Assembly (NCBI GenBank): GCA_964618405.1 | Contig: CAZUAY010000254.1 | Span: 1-5,723, forward strand | Length of the DNA: 5,723 bases | Direction of reading: 5' to 3' | Source: JBBQIY01 sp964618405 | Lineage (GTDB): Bacteria > Verrucomicrobiota > Kiritimatiellia > RFP12 > UBA3636 | Translations under genes and position numbers: made by a program | The notes under the pieces: model-generated | Told to the model about the DNA's origin: nothing | Seen by the model: the letters and a program-made list of their open reading frames with translations, nothing else | Database searches by the model: none | Shown: positions 1 to 4,344 of the stretch, piece by piece | How positions within the stretch are numbered: position 1 is the first letter of the stretch | Layout of the letters: each line of letters begins with the position of its first letter

Positions 1-20
1 ATAGACCACGGTCTTTTCAT
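1..20 (-). CDS. Possible 5' end of a further minus-strand gene (partial)
   Basis: An ATG at 20-18 on the minus strand opens a frame reading M-K-R-P-W-S before the window ends. The lysine/arginine start is typical of a real N-terminus, possibly one leading into a membrane segment. A G-rich stretch (GGGGGG, plus-strand C run at 36-41) lies about 15 bases upstream, which is far for a Shine-Dalgarno site. The gene would continue the direction of the tsaB cluster, about 98 bases beyond the tsaB stop. Six codons cannot identify a product, and this could be chance. Confidence 0.25.
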
Positions 21-118
21 TATGGTTAATCAATTCCCCCCGGCATCTCGCGCGAAGCGGCTAAGGCCTAAAACCTAGAACCTAACCCCTTCTCTCGCAA
101 CTCACACCTCGCGACTTC
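21..118. other. Intergenic stretch downstream of tsaB
   Basis: This is non-coding DNA between the tsaB stop and a possible next minus-strand start. It contains the heptamer repeat at 60-87 and otherwise C/T-rich sequence on the plus strand. No convincing intrinsic terminator is visible: the only inverted repeats here have 4-5 bp stems without a suitable T tract on the minus strand. Whether the operon continues leftwards past the window is therefore open. Confidence 0.6.
60..87. repeat. Short degenerate heptamer tandem repeat (CCTARAA-like)
   Basis: Four consecutive 7-base units read GCTAAGG, CCTAAAA, CCTAGAA and CCTAACC on the plus strand (TAGGTTY-like on the minus strand). All share the core CTA at the same phase. 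The array sits in the gap just downstream of tsaB and is not part of a supported reading frame. The period and core are directly visible. With only four imperfect copies, chance or a relic of a longer array cannot be excluded. Confidence 0.55.
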
Positions 119-757
119 TTATGGCATGACCGCTGGATGAAGATAGATTGGCAATGCCATTGCGGAAGAGCCAAGGATGGCGAGGCGGCCAACGGCTTCG
201 GCGGTGGGCAGAGCTGCAAAGACACGATTCTTCGGAAATGCAGACAGAAGCAACGAACTGAGGCGATCCATATCCGGAGTAATCACCGCTGCGTGGCAGG
301 GTATAGACTCTGCCACAGCCGCACGATCGATCACCTGAAAGTCGTCAAGGCTGTTGCGACTGATTGTGGAATTCTCAAATAGCGAAACCCATAAATGTCC
401 GCGCCGTGCATCCCCAATGACCGCCACTGAATCAAATTCTGGGTGCCCTGCTCGGAAAGCTGCGTTAGCAGCGGCGGCACTGCTGACGCCTTCGACATGG
501 GCTCCCAGAGGAAGCGCAAGCCCTGATAGAAGGGCAATCGCCGATCGGATGCCAGAGAATGATCCTGGGCCGATTCCCACCGCAAAGCGAGTTAACTCGG
601 CCGCAGACACGCCAGACTTCGCCAGTAGCGTTTCAAGAATGTCGAATGCATCGCCATGGCCGCCACCCGTGTGAGATACGGCAGTCAAGAAATCGCTTTT
701 TTTTGAAAACAAAGCGGCACTGCCCGTTGCCGTGGAACGATCGATAGCGACGAGCAC
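119..757 (-). CDS. tsaB: tRNA threonylcarbamoyladenosine biosynthesis protein TsaB
   Basis: TsaB (YeaZ) is the scaffold partner of TsaD and TsaE. It supports transfer of the threonylcarbamoyl group to A37 of ANN-decoding tRNAs (t6A) in the cytoplasm. The 212-residue product is slightly shorter than the roughly 230 usual for the family. Visible landmarks are the N-terminal ASKHA-fold strand LVAIDRSTATGSAALF (residues 2-17), where Arg replaces the usual Thr of the D-T-S motif; the signature VGIGPGSFSGIR (60-71), normally GPGSFTGLR; the motif VIGDARRGHLWVSLF (113-127), matching the family's 'DARRGEVY' region; and the C-terminal PIYLHP. The start is GTG at 757, four bases after the TGA of the dynamin-like gene. 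AAAGGG lies about 10 bases upstream, inside that gene's 3' end, and no ATG is available in frame. Translation is probably coupled. No tsaD, tsaE or rimI gene is in the window. The family call is firm. Confidence 0.93.
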   Translation of the reverse strand: MLVAIDRSTATGSAALFSKKSDFLTAVSHTGGGHGDAFDILETLLAKSGVSAAELTRFAVGIGPGSFSGIRSAIALLSGLALPLGAHVEGVSSAAAANAAFRAGHPEFDSVAVIGDARRGHLWVSLFENSTISRNSLDDFQVIDRAAVAESIPCHAAVITPDMDRLSSLLLSAFPKNRVFAALPTAEAVGRLAILGSSAMALPIYLHPAVMP

Positions 758-761
758 GACT

Positions 762-2144
762 TCATTTCCCTTTCTGCAGCGATTTGCGAGTTTGCGAGGT
801 CAGTTCCGGCACGATACTGACAAGGGCCTCCTCAAGACGCCGGCGGGCACCCCAGCTCAAAAGAGGAAGCTTTGTATGCGCATTGATAATCGAGGCCACA
901 TCGGCTCGAATCGAGGCCCAGTATTGGCGCAAGTCTTCGCGTACACCAATCGCAAGCGATTCCGCATATTCTTCTTCGAAAACGCGATCGATTCCACAGA
1001 CAAGGGATGCCCGAAGACGTCGGAAACCAAAATGCGCGCAAACCACCATCGTAAACCCAGCGACTCCTGTCGCGACAAGCGTGAGGAAATAGGCAACCGC
1101 TTTGCGCCAAGAGAGGGCTGGTGCCTCGCTGAAGCTTGGCACAAGGAAACGCGTTGTAATGTACCAGGCGATAACCCCCACGGCACCCGTCACCACGGTG
1201 AAAGCCACAAGCTGTCGGACACGTCTCGCAAACAGCTTCCAAGCAACAGCGGAAAGCACACGCGACTGAATAGAAAGACGAGTAAAATCGGAATGCACAT
1301 TCGCCAAAATGCTGTCGAACCGACGCTGCGATACATTTCGAAGCAATTCGAGAACTTCCCCACGATGCTTATCGAACCAGTTCAAATCGAGTTTAGCACT
1401 GATACGCGCTTCGGCGCGGGGCGTATAGGTCGTGTAAATCGTCGGAAGATCCTTCATGCGCAACACACGCGCCAGATTCCAACAAAGCGTACCGTAGGCT
1501 CGGGCGAAGTCGTACATACTGTCGAACGTATCGGACTTGTTCAGCAAAACGCGCAACTTGAACTCGATCCCGAACATGCAGTTGCTCAGCACGGAGACCG
1601 TCTCCGCCGTCGTGCCAGGCTTATCGGGATCGAACATAAAGAAAACTAAATCCGACAGCTCGGCGAAATTCCGCACAGCCACCGTAAAATTATAGTCGCG
1701 TTTCGAGGTTCCTTCAGCGGTGTCGATCATGCCAGGGCTATCGATCAGGTTGACACCCTGCAGATAGGGCCGATTTCGAAACTTCACCCGTAAATGCTGA
1801 AGAAATGCGGGGCCCATGGAAATGACTGAGGCGAACTCAATGGGCAGCTGACCAACGGCGGCTGGGCCGTAGTAGTCCTGCTCGGTTTCACCGTAGCGAA
1901 TCACGGTGAACCGGTCATCGGTTGGTGCAACGCCCGTGTCCTGCACGGGAGGATCCCCGAGTAGATTGTTGATGACGGTAGACTTACCCGAGGAATGATT
2001 GCCGAGAAAAATAACATTCGGCTTTCCGCCGACGGTAATAACAGGCCGTTGAAAAGTATAACGATAGCGGACCGCGGTCGATTTGAATGCCTTGTAGAGG
2101 CGATTCACGCTCGTCTCTATATCGCGAGAACCGTAACCGAACAT
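762..2144 (-). CDS. EHD/dynamin-like GTPase (or ATPase) with two membrane segments
   Basis: This 460-residue P-loop protein resembles the dynamin superfamily, closest in pattern to EHD proteins, which tubulate and remodel membranes. G1 is GNHSSGKST (48-56); G2 is the conserved Thr in APTDDRF (T75); G3 is LIDSPGM (133-139), followed by an EHD-like K-R-D-Y-N-F stretch (148-153); G4 is NKSD (202-205). The segment after G4, ARAYGTLCWNLARVL (214-228), mirrors the EHD 'R-V-Y-G-A-L-M-W-S-L-G-K-V' region. A helical part (about 260-305) then leads to two predicted membrane helices, about 312-332 and 349-371, and a helical, charged C-terminus. There is no C-terminal EH domain. Eukaryotic EHDs bind ATP despite the G-protein motifs, so nucleotide specificity here is open. 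ATG at 2144 has a strong AAAGGAG six bases upstream, overlapping the adk stop. The superfamily is firm; the cellular role is unknown. Confidence 0.88.
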   Translation of the reverse strand: MFGYGSRDIETSVNRLYKAFKSTAVRYRYTFQRPVITVGGKPNVIFLGNHSSGKSTVINNLLGDPPVQDTGVAPTDDRFTVIRYGETEQDYYGPAAVGQLPIEFASVISMGPAFLQHLRVKFRNRPYLQGVNLIDSPGMIDTAEGTSKRDYNFTVAVRNFAELSDLVFFMFDPDKPGTTAETVSVLSNCMFGIEFKLRVLLNKSDTFDSMYDFARAYGTLCWNLARVLRMKDLPTIYTTYTPRAEARISAKLDLNWFDKHRGEVLELLRNVSQRRFDSILANVHSDFTRLSIQSRVLSAVAWKLFARRVRQLVAFTVVTGAVGVIAWYITTRFLVPSFSEAPALSWRKAVAYFLTLVATGVAGFTMVVCAHFGFRRLRASLVCGIDRVFEEEYAESLAIGVREDLRQYWASIRADVASIINAHTKLPLLSWGARRRLEEALVSIVPELTSQTRKSLQKGK

Positions 2145-2150
2145 TTCAGA

Positions 2151-2157
2151 CTCCTTT
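2151..2157 (-). promoter_or_regulatory. Strong Shine-Dalgarno site overlapping the adk stop
   Basis: AAAGGAG on the minus strand lies six bases before the ATG of the dynamin-like gene. Its first two A bases are the last two bases of the adk TAA stop. This supports the ATG at 2144 as the start and suggests that ribosomes finishing adk help initiate the next gene. Confidence 0.8.
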
Positions 2158-2815
2158 ACCCGTTCATTACGGAAAGCACCCGATCCACAATTACATCAGC
2201 GTCACCGGCACCATCAACATGGCTGATTTTGCCTGCCTTCGTATACCAAGCAATTAACGGAGCCGTTTGCTCTTCATAAACTTCCAACCTGTGCTTGATG
2301 GTTTCTGGCTTATCGTCGGCACGAATCATAAGTGCGGCACCGCAAGCATCACAAATTCCCTCTCGCTTCGGAGGGAGCGATTCAATATGAAATCCCATAC
2401 CGCAGGCTGGGCATACGCGGCGGCCGCCGAGGCGTTTGAGCAATACGGCTTCTGGGACATCGAGGCAAATCGCCGCTTTAACGTCTGCATGGTATTTCCC
2501 AGCCAGACTGTCTAATTGACGCGCTTGGTTCTCATTACGAGGAAAACCATCAAACAAAAAAATAGAATCGTCAGATGCAACAGCCAAAAGCTCGCCAATC
2601 ATGTCGACCAACACCTGATCGGGAACGAGCGCACCTTGGTCCATGTAAGACTTAGCAGCGAGGCCGGCGGGGGTTCCTTTCTTCAAGGCCTCTCGCAACA
2701 TCGCACCCGTTGAGATGTGGCGCGCTGAAGTTTTTTGAGCAATTCTTGCAGCGGCTGTGCCCTTGCCAGCACCTGGAGCGCCGAGGAAAATAAAAATTTG
2801 CATGGTCGACATCAT
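2156..2815 (-). CDS. adk: Adenylate kinase, long form with Cys4 zinc-type LID
   Basis: Cytosolic enzyme interconverting ATP + AMP and 2 ADP. The P-loop GAPGAGKGT is at residues 12-20. The AMP-binding region includes HISTGAMLRE (33-42) and a G-A-L-V-P-D stretch (61-66). DGFPRN (89-94) is the usual DGFPRT with Asn for Thr. The LID carries CPAC (135-138) and CDAC (155-158), the four-cysteine pattern of zinc-binding long adenylate kinases. RADDKPETIKHRLEVYEEQT (165-184) is the canonical LID-to-core segment. Length 219 is normal. Three ATGs are possible: 2815, 2812 and 2803. The last gives M-Q-I-F-I-F-L-G-A-P, the usual spacing to the P-loop, so the true protein may be 215 residues. None has a strong ribosome site (AAAGA just before 2815). 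Only eight bases separate it from the upstream TAG, so translational coupling is likely. Confidence 0.97.
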   Translation of the reverse strand: MMSTMQIFIFLGAPGAGKGTAAARIAQKTSARHISTGAMLREALKKGTPAGLAAKSYMDQGALVPDQVLVDMIGELLAVASDDSIFLFDGFPRNENQARQLDSLAGKYHADVKAAICLDVPEAVLLKRLGGRRVCPACGMGFHIESLPPKREGICDACGAALMIRADDKPETIKHRLEVYEEQTAPLIAWYTKAGKISHVDGAGDADVIVDRVLSVMNG

Positions 2816-2823
2816 TCTTTGGT

Positions 2824-3018
2824 CTATTGCTGAAGCATCGACTGCGGAACATTAGGCGAAAACTCCCAATTCGGCCGTTCGGCCCACGGGAGATCAGTCC
2901 CATCGGGATTTGCCATCGCCTTGCAGCCGGCAGAGGTTAAAAGAGCCAGTGCCGCTCCTGCAAGAAGCAGCGCGGCACCAGCCTTATTTTTAGTAGATGA
3001 CGATGTCTCCAGCTTCAA
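2824..3018 (-). CDS. Small putative lipoprotein (64 aa)
   Basis: Not recognised as a named family. A basic n-region (K2, K10, K12) is followed by a hydrophobic stretch at 13-27, then T-S-A-G-C with the candidate lipidated cysteine at 32. Ser at -3 is unusual for a lipobox (normally Leu, Val or Ile), so processing by signal peptidase II is probable but not certain. The mature peptide would be only 33 residues, rich in Pro, Asn and Trp, with D-L-P-W (42-45). The only reasonable start is TTG at 3018, which overlaps the end of the upstream coiled-coil gene by 29 bases; an AGGTG lies about five bases before it. No ATG or GTG occurs in frame before the hydrophobic stretch. A CTG at 3012 is an alternative. 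Its place between an envelope coiled-coil gene and adk in a tight operon argues that it is expressed. Confidence 0.68.
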   Translation of the reverse strand: MKLETSSSTKNKAGAALLLAGAALALLTSAGCKAMANPDGTDLPWAERPNWEFSPNVPQSMLQQ

Positions 3019-4102
3019 TTGGCACCTGCTCCCATCCGTACATGTTGTCCGCGATGACGATATTTTCCTTATTGGGAGGATTCGTGATGCGCAGTCGCGT
3101 CACAATGACCTCGCCTGACGGTGTTTTGCGGTGAACCATCATCTCTACAGGAGAGAATACACCACCCGCCGTGATCTCGTCGGCCGCTTCTGGCGTCAGC
3201 TTTACGAGGACATACGCCCATTCGGGGTCGATATGGACAACGGCTCCCTTGACACCAGCGGTCAGTTGGATCGTACGCTGCGTATCTTCAGCCAAAGGCT
3301 TGTCCGCTCCTCCGCCGTGAATCGTCGATTTCTTAATTTCTTCTTCGAGACGTTTAACTCTATTGTCGTAAGCGACAAGCTCCTCGTCCTTCTTAGCAAG
3401 GGTAGCGCGAAGCTCGTTAATCGTATCGCTTAATTCGATCTTCTCTCGCTCGAGGCGTGCGACCTCGCTCTTTTGGCGGCCGATTTCCGTTTCTAGCTCG
3501 CCAAATTTAGCCTCAAGTTGTACGATCTTAACGAGGTTAAGGCGACGTTCTTTCTTCTCCGCGTTGAACAGTTCGATAACAGATTCAAGTTCTTGGCGAA
3601 CTTTGGTCAACTGGTTGCGTGTGCTATTGAGCCGTTTAAACTGAGCGCTCGCTCGCTCGAGTACTTTGCTGAGGAGCTCATCCATCGTCCCTGCGCCTGT
3701 TGTCTTCGGGCGTTTTTGAATATCTTTGACGATCTGGCCTTCTGCATCTAAAAGATAATACGTGCGTAACTGCAAACGAGAGCTCTCGTTATCGAGCCTC
3801 ATCGTTGGCGTGCTCAAGACTTCAAGTGCATCGTTGTAGTCGCCCCAGAAATCGGTTTTATTTGGCATGTCCAGCGGACGAGCTGTGACTTCGTCAATAT
3901 CGCGCTCTGGATGGCTCAGGACGCCATCGAATACGGGCTCCTTCTCCTCTAAGGTCACGCTGAGCTGAACGATTTTTTCTTCCAGCGCGTGTGTTCGCCC
4001 AATTAGCAATTCGCGCTTTTTGAAGTTAGACAGCCCCATGACGAAAGCCAGGATGCTGAGGAGTAGAATGAAAACTGTGAGTACTTTAAGTAGCTTGCCC
4101 AT
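2990..4102 (-). CDS. Membrane-anchored coiled-coil protein, function unknown
   Basis: No named family is recognised in this 370-residue protein. An N-terminal hydrophobic helix (about 7-24) is flanked by K3/K6 and F-K-K-R (27-30), fitting a single-pass anchor rather than a cleaved signal. A short heptad-like helix (about 37-56) is followed by a non-coiled region (57-140). A long, strongly charged coiled coil runs from about 142 to 258, with heptads such as ELETEIGRQKSEVARLEREK (202-221). After a Gly-rich linker (263-265) comes a compact beta-rich C-terminal domain (about 275-370) ending G-D-I-V-I-Y. Its A-V-V-H-I-D-P-E-W-A-Y-V-L-V pattern resembles small barrel-like domains that end with 'GD-hydrophobic-V'. 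ATG at 4102 has GGGGA about nine bases upstream. As first gene of the cluster, next to a putative lipoprotein, it probably acts at the envelope (inference). Confidence 0.82.
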   Translation of the reverse strand: MGKLLKVLTVFILLLSILAFVMGLSNFKKRELLIGRTHALEEKIVQLSVTLEEKEPVFDGVLSHPERDIDEVTARPLDMPNKTDFWGDYNDALEVLSTPTMRLDNESSRLQLRTYYLLDAEGQIVKDIQKRPKTTGAGTMDELLSKVLERASAQFKRLNSTRNQLTKVRQELESVIELFNAEKKERRLNLVKIVQLEAKFGELETEIGRQKSEVARLEREKIELSDTINELRATLAKKDEELVAYDNRVKRLEEEIKKSTIHGGGADKPLAEDTQRTIQLTAGVKGAVVHIDPEWAYVLVKLTPEAADEITAGGVFSPVEMMVHRKTPSGEVIVTRLRITNPPNKENIVIADNMYGWEQVPIEAGDIVIY

Positions 4103-4146
4103 GACGGTATTCCCCGACTTCTATTTTATCTAGTTGTAAACCAATG

Positions 4147-4165
4147 GAATCAGATTAAATGATTC
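4147..4165. promoter_or_regulatory. 6-bp dyad over the putative -10, possible operator
   Basis: GAATCA at 4147-4152 and TGATTC at 4160-4165 form a perfect inverted repeat with a 7-base A/T-rich spacer. It lies 45-63 bases before the coiled-coil gene start and overlaps the proposed -10 hexamer. The geometry fits binding by a dimeric regulator, but one dyad this short in A/T-rich DNA could arise by chance. Confidence 0.3.
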
Positions 4166-4180
4166 TGCGTTCAAATGCAA
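4152..4180 (-). promoter_or_regulatory. Putative sigma70-type promoter for the five-gene operon
   Basis: On the minus strand a -35-like TTGCAT (4180-4175) is separated by exactly 17 bases from a -10-like TAATCT (4157-4152). Transcription would begin near 4145, giving a leader of roughly 43 bases that includes the GGGGA ribosome site. The -35 matches the consensus at only three of six positions, so the call rests mainly on spacing and position in the only sizeable gap upstream of the cluster. Confidence 0.4.
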
Positions 4181-4183
4181 CTC

Positions 4184-4226
4184 AAAAAAAACGAAAACGC
4201 ATAAATTAATCTCGAGGGGATGCTTT
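4184..4226 (-). terminator. Weak intrinsic terminator candidate after the beta-helix gene
   Basis: On the minus strand AAAGCAT (4226-4220) can pair with ATGC-G-TTT (4202-4195) with one bulged G and a 17-base loop, followed closely by eight T (4191-4184). The T tract and position between two transcription units fit a terminator. The stem is short and A/T-rich, so it may be inefficient or fortuitous. Confidence 0.25.
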
Positions 4227-4304
4227 CCTGCCTCTTACGTCCATGATCGCAGTTAAAGCGTAGCCCCCAGCTTTGTCGCCTTAACTCCTTTTTTTTAGGA
4301 ACAT

Positions 4305-4334
4305 CAGGAATTTTATCCTGTCGATCCCATCCTG
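4305..4334. repeat. Degenerate ATCCTG repeat with small hairpin
   Basis: ATCCTG occurs at 4315-4320 and 4329-4334, with a partial copy ATCC at 4324-4327. An inverted copy CAGGA at 4305-4309 pairs with TCCTG at 4316-4320 around a 6-base loop. The block begins 10 bases beyond the beta-helix stop. From memory, short phased ATCCTG/CAGGAT arrays occur in intergenic DNA of various environmental bacterial genomes; this was not checked here. No T tract follows the hairpin on the minus strand, so it is not a typical terminator. Confidence 0.45.
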
Positions 4335-4344
4335 CTAAATCATC

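Larger units (their letters stand above)
4103..4344. other. Intergenic region between the beta-helix gene and the operon
   Basis: This 242-base stretch contains no supported gene. Going along the minus strand it holds a small hairpin and ATCCTG-like repeats next to the beta-helix stop, a T-rich weak terminator candidate around 4184-4226, and the putative operon promoter with an overlapping dyad (4147-4180). The stretch 4227-4304 shows only an A/T homopolymer (plus-strand T8 at 4289-4296) and nothing else recognisable. Confidence 0.7.

Noticed and set aside
3..14. Small inverted repeat AGACC-AC-GGTCT followed by T bases as a plus-strand terminator
   Set aside because: The two-base loop is sterically too small; only a 4-bp stem could form. 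There is no plus-strand gene in view to terminate.
354..674. Plus-strand open frames opposite tsaB (also 137-382 and 559-747)
   Set aside because: They overlap the well-matched TsaB signature regions, and their products are low-complexity without family features.
732..1649. A 305-codon plus-strand open frame antisense to the dynamin-like gene
   Set aside because: It lies wholly opposite conserved G-domain and membrane-helix coding sequence. Its product is an Arg/Lys/His-rich, domain-free string, and it has no ribosome site. It is the shadow of the minus-strand gene.
3131..3433. Plus-strand open frames opposite the coiled-coil gene (also 3518-3751)
   Set aside because: Charged heptad codons on one strand readily give open frames on the other. 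No recognisable domain and no start signals were seen.
4123..4128. TAAAAT on the minus strand as an alternative -10 for the operon
   Set aside because: The hexamer 17 bases upstream is GATTCC, a poor -35. Transcription would also begin almost at the ribosome site, leaving too short a leader.
4289..4296. Plus-strand T8 tract as an intrinsic terminator
   Set aside because: No stable GC-rich hairpin immediately precedes it on the plus strand, and no plus-strand gene leads into it.
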